From positions 62,001-126,000 of the forward strand of contig NZ_LYPL01000015.1 in NCBI RefSeq assembly GCF_001662075.1: a stretch of 64,000 bases of DNA, in the 5' to 3' direction. Source of the DNA: Rhizobium bangladeshense (GTDB lineage Bacteria > Pseudomonadota > Alphaproteobacteria > Rhizobiales > Rhizobiaceae). The notes beneath the pieces are model-generated. The model did no database searches. It was not told where the DNA came from and worked only from the letters and a program-made list of their open reading frames with translations. The position numbers were made by a program, and so were the translations under genes. Of the stretch, positions 1 to 8,070 are shown piece by piece (positions within the stretch are counted from its first letter, which is position 1; each line of letters opens with the position of its first letter).

Positions 1-1
1 G

Positions 2-3000
2 GCCCGCGAAGTCGGCACAGACGGGCGGCTCGGCGGCCAGGCCGTCGTTCCCGGCGTCGCCGGCACCTGGAAGGACCTAACCGACAACGTCAACCTGCTC
101 GCCGCCAATCTGACGACCCAGGTTCGAAACATCGCCGAGGTGACGACGGCCGTGGCGCGCGGCGACCTGTCGCGCAAGATCACAGTCGACGTGAAGGGGG
201 AAATTCTCGAGCTGAAGAACACCATCAACACGATGGTGGATCAGCTCAACGCCTTCGCCGGCGAAGTGACGCGCGTCGCCCGCGAAGTCGGCACGGAAGG
301 CAAACTCGGCGGCCAGGCGCAGGTGCCGGGCGTTGCCGGAACCTGGAAGGACCTGACTGATACCGTCAACGTCATGGCCGCCAACCTGACCGAGCAGGTG
401 CGCGGCATTGTCAAGGTGGTGACGGCGGTGGCGAACGGCGACTTGAAGCAGAACCTCACCGTCGCCTCCAAGGGCGAAGTCGCGGCCCTTGCCGAAACCA
501 TCAACAACATGACCAACACGCTTGCCACCTTCGCCGACCAGGTGACCACGGTGGCGCGCGAGGTGGGCGTCGAGGGCCGCCTCGGTGGCCAGGCGAACGT
601 GCCGGGCACGGCCGGCACCTGGAAGGATCTGACGGGCAACGTCAATTTGCTCGCCGCCAACCTGACGACGCAGGTGCGCGCCATCGCCGAAGTGGCGACC
701 GCCGTCACCAAGGGCGATCTGACTCGCTCGATCAAGGTCGATGCGCGCGGCGAAGTGGCCGAGCTCAAGGACAACATCAACACGATGATCGACAATTTGC
801 GGCTCACAACCGAGCGCAACACCGAGCAGGACTGGCTGAAGACCAACCTGGCGCGCTTCACCAACATGCTGCAGGGGCAGCGTGACCTGACGCTGGTCGG
901 CAAGATGCTGCTGTCGGAGCTGGCGCCGCTGGTCGGCGCCCATCAGGGCGTCATCTACCAGGTGGATGCCGACGAGAGCCAACCGTTCCTGTCGCTGCTT
1001 TCGGTCTATGCGCAAGGGGGCGAGGCGGCGCATCCGCCGCGGCTCGACTTCGGCCAGGGCCTCGTCGGCCAATGCGCAAGCGATGCCCGCCGCATCCTCA
1101 TCACCAATCTGCCCGATAATGTCGTACCGATCAGTTCCGGCGTGTTCACCACACTGCCGAGAAGCGCGATCGTGCTGCCGGTCCATTTCGAGGGGCAGGT
1201 GAAGGCGGTTATCGAACTCGCCTCCGCCGGCGAATTCACCGAGCTGCAGCTCTCTTTCCTCGACCAGCTGACGACATCGATCGGCATTGTTCTCAACTCG
1301 ATCGAAGCGACCATGCAGACCGAAGGCCTGCTGAAGCAATCCCAGCAGCTCGCCGCCGAACTGCAGACGCAGCAGCGCGAACTGCAGCAGACCAACGAAC
1401 AGCTCGGGCAGAAGGCGCAGCAGCTCGAGGAACGCAACGTCGAAGTCGAGGCGAAGAACCAGGAGATCGAGCAGGCGCGGCGGGCGCTGGAAGAAAAGGC
1501 GACCGAACTGGCGCTGACCTCGAAATACAAATCCGAATTCCTCGCCAACATGTCGCATGAGCTGCGCACGCCGCTGAACTCCATCCTCATCCTCGGCCAG
1601 CAGCTCGGAGAAAACCCCGACGGCAACCTGTCGGGCAAGCAGGTCGAGTTCGCAAAAACGATCCACGGCGCCGGCACTGATCTGCTCAACCTCATCAGCG
1701 ATATCCTCGATCTCTCCAAGATCGAGTCCGGAACGGTCTCGGTCGATGCCGAGGAGATCTTCGTCAACAATCTGCTCGAAGTGATGGCGCGACCGTTCCG
1801 GCACGAGGCGGAGACGCGGAACCTGACCTTCGCGGTCGAGGTCGGCGCCGATGTCACAAAGAGCCTTATCACCGACTCGAAGCGGCTCCAGCAGATCCTC
1901 AAGAACCTGCTGTCGAACGCCTTCAAGTTTACCGCGCAGGGCGGCGTGACACTTCGCGTCGCATCGGCGACGAGCGGCTGGTCGTCGGATCACCCCTCGC
2001 TCCGGCATGCGCCGTCGGTGATCGCCTTTGAAGTCGTCGATACCGGCATCGGTATCCCGCCGGAAAAACAGCGTATCATCTTCGAGGCATTCCAGCAGGC
2101 GGACGCCTCGACGAGCCGCAAATATGGCGGCACCGGCCTCGGGTTGGCGATCAGCCGCGAACTGGCAAACCTGCTCGGCGGCGAGATCCAGCTGCGCAGC
2201 ACGCCCGGCGTCGGCAGCACCTTCGTTCTCTACCTGCCACTGACCTATGTCGGTGCCGGTGCGGTTGCACCCAAGCCCGTCCCGCCGGCGAATGTCGTAG
2301 AATTCGCCGAGGCGGCGGCAAGCCGCCGCGCCGAAAAGCCCGCCGAGCACGTTGCAGATGACCGTCACCGGATTGAGGCCGGCGACTCGGTGCTGCTCGT
2401 CGTCGAGGACGATGCGCATTATGCCCGCGTCCTGGTCGATCTCGCCCGCGACAACGGGTTCAAGGTGCTGGTGGCGATGCGCGGCAGCGATGCGTTGACG
2501 CTCGCGCAGGATTACAAGCCGTCGGCGATCTCGCTCGATATCTTCCTGCCCGATATGCTCGGCTGGACGGTTCTGAGCCAGCTCAAGCAGAACCCGCAGA
2601 CGCGGCATATTCCGGTGCAGATCATCAGTCTGGACGAGGATCGGCAGCATGGACTTACGCGCGGCGCCTTCGCCTTCATGAGCAAGCCGACGACGCCCGA
2701 AGGCCTCGGCAAGGCGCTGTCGCGCCTGAAAGCCTATGCCGAACCGCGCCGCAAGCAGTTGCTACTCGTGGAAGACGACGAGGCGGAGCGCTTGAGCGTC
2801 ACTGCGCTTCTCGGACATGACGACATCGACATCACCAGCGTCGGCTCGGGATCCGAGGCGCTTGCCGCTTTGCGGCGCAATTCCGCCGACTGCGTGGTGC
2901 TCGATCTTTCCCTTCCCGACATGTCGGGCTTCGAAGTGCTGGAGCAGATACGCGACGACGTCGAGATCGGCGAGGTGCCGGTGGTCGTCTTCACCGGCAG

Positions 3001-3556
3001 GGAGCTCTCTGCGGAGGAGGATGCGACGCTCCACAGCATGGCTCGCAGCGTCGTGGTCAAGGGTGTCGAGTCCCCCGAGCGGCTTCTCGACGAGACGGCG
3101 TTGTTCCTGCACCGGGTGGTCGCCGATCTTCCGGCGGCAAAACAGGCGACATTGCAGGAACTGCACAGCTCGGACGAGGATCTTGTCGGCGAGACCGTGC
3201 TGCTCGTCGACGACGACGCCCGCAACATCTTCGCCCTCAGTAGCGTGCTCGAGCGCCGTGGCATGCGGGTGCTGACGGCTACGACCGGCAGTGAAGCCAT
3301 TGACGTCATCAACAACGAGCCCTCCGTTGCGATCGTGCTGATGGACATCATGATGCCCGGGATGGACGGCTATGAGACGATGCAGGTCATCCGCTCGGAG
3401 CCTCGCTTCCGGCGGTTGCCGATCCTGGCGCTGACGGCCAAGGCGATGAAGGGTGACAGGGAGAAATGCCTGGAGGCGGGTGCGTCGGATTACCTGGCGA
3501 AGCCGGTCAACACCGAGCAGCTCCTGTCGGCACTGCGCATGTGGCTGCACCGCTGA
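2..3556 (+). CDS. Hybrid sensor histidine kinase with tandem HAMP repeats, GAF and three receiver domains (5' partial)
   Basis: The frame is open from base 2, so the start lies outside the window; 1184 residues are visible. It opens with HAMP-type units repeated every 276 bp (92 residues), each marked by AREVG.xG.LGGQA and GTWKDLT; copies begin near 2, 278 and 554. A GAF-like domain follows (about 850-1320), then a long glutamine/glutamate-rich coiled coil (1320-1530), HisKA with the phospho-acceptor His codon at 1556-1558 in NMSHELRTPLN, and HATPase_c (1870-2240, DTGIGIP and GGTGLGLAIS). Three receiver domains close it (about 2386-2740, 2758-3110 and 3196-3550), each with an acidic pocket and a DxxLPDM or DIMMPGMDG phosphorylation site. 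This layout is typical of soluble HAMP-array kinases with multistep phosphorelay. The next kinase starts 10 bp downstream, so the two are probably co-transcribed. The input signal is unknown. Confidence 0.93.
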   Translation, partial: AREVGTDGRLGGQAVVPGVAGTWKDLTDNVNLLAANLTTQVRNIAEVTTAVARGDLSRKITVDVKGEILELKNTINTMVDQLNAFAGEVTRVAREVGTEGKLGGQAQVPGVAGTWKDLTDTVNVMAANLTEQVRGIVKVVTAVANGDLKQNLTVASKGEVAALAETINNMTNTLATFADQVTTVAREVGVEGRLGGQANVPGTAGTWKDLTGNVNLLAANLTTQVRAIAEVATAVTKGDLTRSIKVDARGEVAELKDNINTMIDNLRLTTERNTEQDWLKTNLARFTNMLQGQRDLTLVGKMLLSELAPLVGAHQGVIYQVDADESQPFLSLLSVYAQGGEAAHPPRLDFGQGLVGQCASDARRILITNLPDNVVPISSGVFTTLPRSAIVLPVHFEGQVKAVIELASAGEFTELQLSFLDQLTTSIGIVLNSIEATMQTEGLLKQSQQLAAELQTQQRELQQTNEQLGQKAQQLEERNVEVEAKNQEIEQARRALEEKATELALTSKYKSEFLANMSHELRTPLNSILILGQQLGENPDGNLSGKQVEFAKTIHGAGTDLLNLISDILDLSKIESGTVSVDAEEIFVNNLLEVMARPFRHEAETRNLTFAVEVGADVTKSLITDSKRLQQILKNLLSNAFKFTAQGGVTLRVASATSGWSSDHPSLRHAPSVIAFEVVDTGIGIPPEKQRIIFEAFQQADASTSRKYGGTGLGLAISRELANLLGGEIQLRSTPGVGSTFVLYLPLTYVGAGAVAPKPVPPANVVEFAEAAASRRAEKPAEHVADDRHRIEAGDSVLLVVEDDAHYARVLVDLARDNGFKVLVAMRGSDALTLAQDYKPSAISLDIFLPDMLGWTVLSQLKQNPQTRHIPVQIISLDEDRQHGLTRGAFAFMSKPTTPEGLGKALSRLKAYAEPRRKQLLLVEDDEAERLSVTALLGHDDIDITSVGSGSEALAALRRNSADCVVLDLSLPDMSGFEVLEQIRDDVEIGEVPVVVFTGRELSAEEDATLHSMARSVVVKGVESPERLLDETALFLHRVVADLPAAKQATLQELHSSDEDLVGETVLLVDDDARNIFALSSVLERRGMRVLTATTGSEAIDVINNEPSVAIVLMDIMMPGMDGYETMQVIRSEPRFRRLPILALTAKAMKGDREKCLEAGASDYLAKPVNTEQLLSALRMWLHR

Positions 3557-3566
3557 GGATCCGGCC

Positions 3567-5240
3567 ATGAACCCCGTCAACATCCTCCTCGTCGACGACC
3601 AGCCCGCGAAGCTCCTGAGCTATGAAGTCATTCTCGAAGAGCTCGAGGAAAACCTCATCAAGGCGCAATCGGCCCGCGAAGCCTTCGAGCACCTGCTGCG
3701 CACTGAAATCGCCGTGATCCTCGTGGACGTCTGCATGCCTGAACAGGACGGATTCGAGCTCGTCAGCATGATCCGGCAGCACCCGCGCTATCAGAATACG
3801 CCGATCATCTTCGTCTCCGCCGTCATGCTGGCCGAACCTGACCGGCTGCGCGGCTATGCGGTCGGCGCCGTCGACTACGTCTCCGTGCCGATCGTGCCCG
3901 AGGTGCTGAGGGCCAAGGTCAGGGTCTTTGCCGATCTCTACAGGAAGACGCGGGAACTCGAACGCCTGAATGCCGAGCTGGAGGCGAGGGTGCACCAGCG
4001 CACCGCCGAGCTCGAAACATCGGCGGCGCAGTTGCGTCAGCTGAATGAAGAACTCGAGCACCGGATCGACCAGCGGACGCGCGAGCGCGAGGAGGCGCTG
4101 GCACAGCTCTTCGAAGCGCAGAAGCTCGACACGATCGGCCATTTGACCGGCGGCGTGGCGCACGACTTCAACAATCTTCTCATGGCGGTGCTCGGCAGCC
4201 TCAACCTGCTGAAGAAGCGGCTGCCGGCGGATGAGCGCAGCGAACGCCTGGTGACGAACGCGATCCAGGCGGCCGAGCGCGGCACGGCGCTCACCCAGCG
4301 CCTGCTCGCCTTCGCCCGCCGACAAGAGCTGAAGCCGCAGGCGGTCGACTTCCTCAGGCTGTTTGAAAACGTCGAGGATCTGCTCGCCAAGGCGGTCGGT
4401 CCGCGCGTCGAGATCCGAAAGCGCATCCCGGCGGATCTGGAGCCGCTGCTGGTGGATAGCAATCAGTTGGAGCTGGCGCTCCTCAACCTCTTCGTCAATG
4501 CGCGCGATGCGCTTGAAAGCGGCGGTGCGGTGACGGTCGCTGCGGCGGCGGAAGAGGCACGGCCGACCGGCCTTGCGGGAGGGAATTACATCAAGATATC
4601 GGTCTCGGACGATGGCGAGGGGATGGACGAGGCGACGGTCCTGCGTGCCGCCGAGCCATTTTTCACCACCAAGGGGATCGGCAAGGGCACCGGGCTCGGC
4701 CTGTCGATGGTGCATGGCCTGGCAGCGCAATCGGGCGGCTCGATCCAGATTTCGAGCGCGAGAGGCAAGGGCACCACCGTCTCCCTCTGGCTGCCCGTCG
4801 CCGAGAGCTTCACCAAGGCGCAGCCGGCGGTCGTGCCGGCGGCCGCGGAACCCGTGAAGCCGGTGTCGCGGTCGCTTGCCATTCTCGTCGTCGACGACGA
4901 TGCGCTCGTCAGGACCGGAACCGTGGCGATGCTGGAGGACCTTGGACACCTGCCGCGGGAAGCGGCATCGGCTTCCCAGGCTCTGGAATTCTTCGCCGGA
5001 GGACAGGAGTGCGATCTTGTTATCACCGATCACGCCATGCCGGGCATGACCGGCGCCGAGCTCGCGCGCCACCTTCGTGCAGCTTTCCCCAACCTGCCAG
5101 TAATCCTCGCGTCCGGCTATGTCGAGCTTACCGAGGACCAGGGGCTCGGCCGGATGCTCAGGATGACGAAGCCGTTCACCCAGGAGCAGCTTCAGGCGGC
5201 CATGGACGAAGCGCTCCGGGACAAGGTCGCTGCGGCGTGA
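3567..5240 (+). CDS. Hybrid histidine kinase, receiver - coiled coil - HisKA/HATPase - receiver
   Basis: 557 residues. I start it at ATG 3567; an upstream in-frame extension would overlap the previous gene. An N-terminal receiver domain (residues 1-120, Asp54 in ILVDVCMPEQDG) is followed by a coiled coil (about 125-190). Next come a HisKA of the HDFNN type (His199 in GGVAHDFNNLL), HATPase_c (ends with FFTTKGIGKGTGLGLSM) and a C-terminal receiver (Asp488 in VITDHAMPGMTG). There is no membrane segment, so it is cytosolic. The N-terminal receiver probably takes phosphate from the large HAMP-array kinase just upstream, which would make the pair a phosphorelay. No DNA-binding output domain is encoded in either, so the final target must lie elsewhere. 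Confidence 0.92.
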   Translation: MNPVNILLVDDQPAKLLSYEVILEELEENLIKAQSAREAFEHLLRTEIAVILVDVCMPEQDGFELVSMIRQHPRYQNTPIIFVSAVMLAEPDRLRGYAVGAVDYVSVPIVPEVLRAKVRVFADLYRKTRELERLNAELEARVHQRTAELETSAAQLRQLNEELEHRIDQRTREREEALAQLFEAQKLDTIGHLTGGVAHDFNNLLMAVLGSLNLLKKRLPADERSERLVTNAIQAAERGTALTQRLLAFARRQELKPQAVDFLRLFENVEDLLAKAVGPRVEIRKRIPADLEPLLVDSNQLELALLNLFVNARDALESGGAVTVAAAAEEARPTGLAGGNYIKISVSDDGEGMDEATVLRAAEPFFTTKGIGKGTGLGLSMVHGLAAQSGGSIQISSARGKGTTVSLWLPVAESFTKAQPAVVPAAAEPVKPVSRSLAILVVDDDALVRTGTVAMLEDLGHLPREAASASQALEFFAGGQECDLVITDHAMPGMTGAELARHLRAAFPNLPVILASGYVELTEDQGLGRMLRMTKPFTQEQLQAAMDEALRDKVAAA

Positions 5241-5311
5241 CGAACGAAGCCAGCGGCAGGCGCGGCCGAACCTTGGGCTAAGGCTTAGGCGGCGGTGGGG
5301 CAATCCGCCTC

Positions 5312-5785
5312 TTATTTGCCTCGCTCCCAAGCGATGATCAGAAAGTACGAGAAGCTATCAATCTTATTGTCTTTGGGGTTTATCGCCAAAGCCGCCTCAT
5401 CAAAATCCCTGGAGCCGCTGAGGATATAAACGGCCTTGCATCTGCCGAGAGCATCTACCGTCGGATCGCAAAACATTAGATGTCGATTTTTTATACTCAG
5501 ATCTTCGTTGATGATTTTGCCGACATCTCGCAGGATCTCCTTTGCATGGGGATCTGGATCTTTCATGTACGAAGAGCCATCAAGTCTAAGTATCTTTGCG
5601 ATCCTTAAGGTTCGCCTGTTTCCATCGCATTTAAATACAAGTGCGGCATCCGGCGAACTTTTGCCGAAGGCTGGGCACTTGTTTTCGATGGATTGGAGCG
5701 ATGTTATCTGAAAACTCTTGGGTAAATTCTGCGTATGTACTCCAGTAAAAAGTAAAATTGAAGCGAAGCCAAAAATATATTTCAC
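5312..5785 (-). CDS. Hypothetical secreted protein, low-GC orphan
   Basis: 157 residues beginning with GTG (reverse complement of 5783-5785); AGGAG lies about 13 bases upstream on the coding strand. The first 18 residues (MKYIFGFASILLFTGVHT) form a plausible signal peptide, so the product is probably exported. Four cysteines in the mature part could pair. The region is clearly more AT-rich than its neighbours, which suggests horizontal acquisition. I do not recognise a family. It sits immediately downstream of a broken antitoxin on the same strand and its start lies inside the out-of-frame tail of that remnant. Confidence 0.6.
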   Translation of the reverse strand: MKYIFGFASILLFTGVHTQNLPKSFQITSLQSIENKCPAFGKSSPDAALVFKCDGNRRTLRIAKILRLDGSSYMKDPDPHAKEILRDVGKIINEDLSIKNRHLMFCDPTVDALGRCKAVYILSGSRDFDEAALAINPKDNKIDSFSYFLIIAWERGK

Positions 5786-5981
5786 AGTATTGCCTTTGCT
5801 CCTGATCGGTTTCGTCCATGCGCGCTTCTAGACGCTTCCAGACTTCGGTGACGGGCTTGGCTTTGGAGGGGGCTGCCTTATGAGCATCGTAGGTAGCCGC
5901 AACTTGCGTTCGCAGCCAATGCTCGACGTGCTTCGCCGGTTCCACGGGCAAAGCAATATTCATCCGCCGGGTTGAATTCAT
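5631..5981 (-). pseudogene. Truncated ParD-type (ribbon-helix-helix) antitoxin remnant
   Basis: From ATG 5981 the reading frame gives MNSTRRMNIALP, like the first strand of a ribbon-helix-helix antitoxin. It then jumps to VEHWLRTQVAATYDAHKA, which resembles the toxin-binding C-terminal tail of rhizobial ParD antitoxins (usual form WLRxQVxPAYDALKADPSRA). The helices that should lie between are missing, so an internal deletion is likely. After about residue 55 the frame runs into the start of the low-GC orphan gene and loses similarity. No ParE-type toxin is visible. The parent family is judged from memory of the tail motif. Confidence 0.5.
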
Positions 5982-6286
5982 CTTTGCGTCCCGTTTCTTG
6001 CCTCCTTGTTCATGCGCTGCTAGAGAGAATCCTACTATTCTTGAGCATCGACTGTCACGCTTGCCGTCGGTTTCATTTGTCACGCTATCAAAACCGATAG
6101 CATCTATGCCCTCCAGCGCCCGATGCGATCTGATGCGTGCGCCATGTGGCCTGTGGCGACCGACGTGGCCGATATGCTGGCGGGTGACGGCGGCCGCTTT
6201 CCCACGTCCGCTTGCGGACGAAACTTTTTGCTCCCGCGACAGTTACCCAGATCCGTCCATTCATCAAAGGCTCTCCCTTGACCAAA
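5982..6286. other. Intergenic region before treZ with two small inverted repeats
   Basis: No gene is supported in these 305 bases. An inverted repeat GCTATC-N6-GATAGC lies at 6084-6101, upstream of the antitoxin remnant, where an autoregulatory operator would be expected. A second, CGTCCGC-TT-GCGGACG at 6205-6220, is followed by a short T-rich stretch and could be a weak terminator or leader hairpin before treZ. Both are small and could be chance. Confidence 0.3.
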
Positions 6287-8044
6287 ATGACGTTCGGGCC
6301 CGCACTCAGCGAAGACGGCGTTCTGTTCCGCCTCTGGGCTCCTCTGCATGAAAGCGTATCGTTGAGGATCGAAGGCGCGGATTCCCGTCCGATGCAGGCG
6401 GACGACGATGGCTGGCATCGCTGCGTGGTCGCGGAAGCCGGCGCCGGCACGCGCTACCGTTTCGTGCTGCCGGATGGTCGCGAGGTTCCCGATCCCGCCT
6501 CGCGGTTCCAGCCTGAGGATGTGCATGGCCCGAGCGAAGTGGTCGATCTTTCTGCCTACCGCTGGAAGTCCACTGCCTGGAGAGCCCAGCCCTGGGAGGA
6601 GATGATCATTTACGAAATGCATATCGGCTGCTTCACGCCGCAGGGTACTTTCAAGGCCGCGATCGAGCGTCTCGACCATCTGCGGGAGCTGGGCGTGACG
6701 GCGCTGCAGATCATGCCGCTGAGTGAATTCCCGGGCCGCTATAGCTGGGGCTATGACGGCGTGCTTCCCTATGCGCCAGACAGCAGCTACGGCCGGCCCG
6801 AAGATTTGATGGAGCTGGTGGATGCGGCGCATGAGCGCGGCATCTCGGTCTTCCTCGACGCGGTCTACAATCACTTCGGACCGGACGGGAACTATATCCC
6901 GTCCTACGCGCCGCTCTTTACCGATCATCACAAGACGCCCTGGGGCAACGGCGTCAATTATGACGGCGACGGCTCCGAGATGATCCGCGAATTCATCATC
7001 GAGAACGCCGTCTATTGGATCACCGAGTTCCGGCTCGATGGTTTTCGCTTCGATGCCGTCCACGCGATCAAGGACGACAGCAGGGAACATCTTCTGCATG
7101 CGCTCGCGCGTCGTGTCAGGGCAGCGGCCGGCGACCGGCAGGTTCACCTGATCGTTGAGAACGAGGAGAACGACAGCGACCTGCTGCAACGCGATGAGAA
7201 CGGCGCGGCGCGGCTGTTCACCGCCCAGTGGAACGACGACCTGCACCATGTGCTGCATATCGCTGCGACCGGCGAGACCTTCGGCTATTATGCCGACTAC
7301 GCCGGCGATGCCGATAAACTCGGCCGCGCGCTGGCGGAAGGTTTCGTGTTCCAGGGTGAGCATATGCCCTACCGCGGCGGCAGCCGGGGTAGGCCAAGCG
7401 GCCACCTGCCGCCGACCGCCTTCGTGTCCTTCATCCAGAACCATGACCAGATCGGCAACCGGGCGCTCGGCGACCGCATCATGGCAGCGAGCCCGGCCAA
7501 TGCCATCAAGGCCGTCACATCAATCTACCTGCTGGCGCCCGAGATCCCGATGCTGTTCATGGGCGAGGAATGGGGTGCCAAAGAGCCCTTTCCGTTTTTC
7601 TGCGATTTCGACGAGGATCTGAACGACAAAGTCCGCAAAGGCCGGCGCGAGGAACTGTCGCGCCTGCCGGGCTTCGATGCCGACGAGCTTCTCGACCCGA
7701 CGGCGCCGTCGACCTTCGCTGCCGCCAAGCTCGACTGGTCGAAACGCGCCTCCTCGGAGACCCTCGATTTCTACAGGACGCTTCTCGATCTGCGACGTCA
7801 AAGAATCATTCCCTTGCTGAAAGGCGGCGCCGGACATGCGGCTTACCGATCGGCCGGCACTGCGGTGGCGGTGGATTGGACGTTTGCCGGCAACCGGCGC
7901 CTTCACCTCAGGGCTAATCTCAGTGACGAGGCCGCGACGCTCGGCGCTCAGCATGAGGACGGCGAGACGATCTTCCGTCTCGGCCGAAATGACGATGGCG
8001 ATCTTGCACCTTGGACGGTGATTTGGAGCATCAGTGAAGCGTAA
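6287..8044 (+). CDS. treZ: Malto-oligosyltrehalose trehalohydrolase
   Basis: 585 residues from ATG 6287, chosen because the family begins close to the FGPxLxxDGVxFRLWAP motif; TTG 6278 and an upstream ATG at 6212 are in-frame alternatives. The enzyme (GH13) releases trehalose from maltooligosyl trehalose. An N-terminal CBM48-like domain is followed by the catalytic barrel with the four GH13 regions: LDAVYNHFG, GFRFDAVHAI (Asp nucleophile), IVENEEND (Glu acid/base) and FIQNHDQIGN. Length is normal for the family. malQ follows after 26 bases and is probably in the same operon. TreY, which makes the substrate, is not in the window, so it must be encoded elsewhere. Confidence 0.93.
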   Translation: MTFGPALSEDGVLFRLWAPLHESVSLRIEGADSRPMQADDDGWHRCVVAEAGAGTRYRFVLPDGREVPDPASRFQPEDVHGPSEVVDLSAYRWKSTAWRAQPWEEMIIYEMHIGCFTPQGTFKAAIERLDHLRELGVTALQIMPLSEFPGRYSWGYDGVLPYAPDSSYGRPEDLMELVDAAHERGISVFLDAVYNHFGPDGNYIPSYAPLFTDHHKTPWGNGVNYDGDGSEMIREFIIENAVYWITEFRLDGFRFDAVHAIKDDSREHLLHALARRVRAAAGDRQVHLIVENEENDSDLLQRDENGAARLFTAQWNDDLHHVLHIAATGETFGYYADYAGDADKLGRALAEGFVFQGEHMPYRGGSRGRPSGHLPPTAFVSFIQNHDQIGNRALGDRIMAASPANAIKAVTSIYLLAPEIPMLFMGEEWGAKEPFPFFCDFDEDLNDKVRKGRREELSRLPGFDADELLDPTAPSTFAAAKLDWSKRASSETLDFYRTLLDLRRQRIIPLLKGGAGHAAYRSAGTAVAVDWTFAGNRRLHLRANLSDEAATLGAQHEDGETIFRLGRNDDGDLAPWTVIWSISEA

Positions 8045-8070
8045 GAGGCTGAGATGAAGGCGATCGAACC

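Noticed and set aside
2..830. Regular repeats that could suggest a CRISPR array or satellite.
   Set aside because: The 276-bp units are in-frame HAMP-coding repeats; there are no short direct repeats with unique spacers anywhere in the window.
77..2650. 857-residue open frame on the minus strand.
   Set aside because: It is antisense to the HAMP-array kinase, is rich in Arg/His/Gln in the pattern of reverse-frame translation in high-GC genes, and has no family motif.
3507..5330. 607-residue open frame on the minus strand.
   Set aside because: Antisense of the second hybrid kinase; same reverse-frame composition and no domain.
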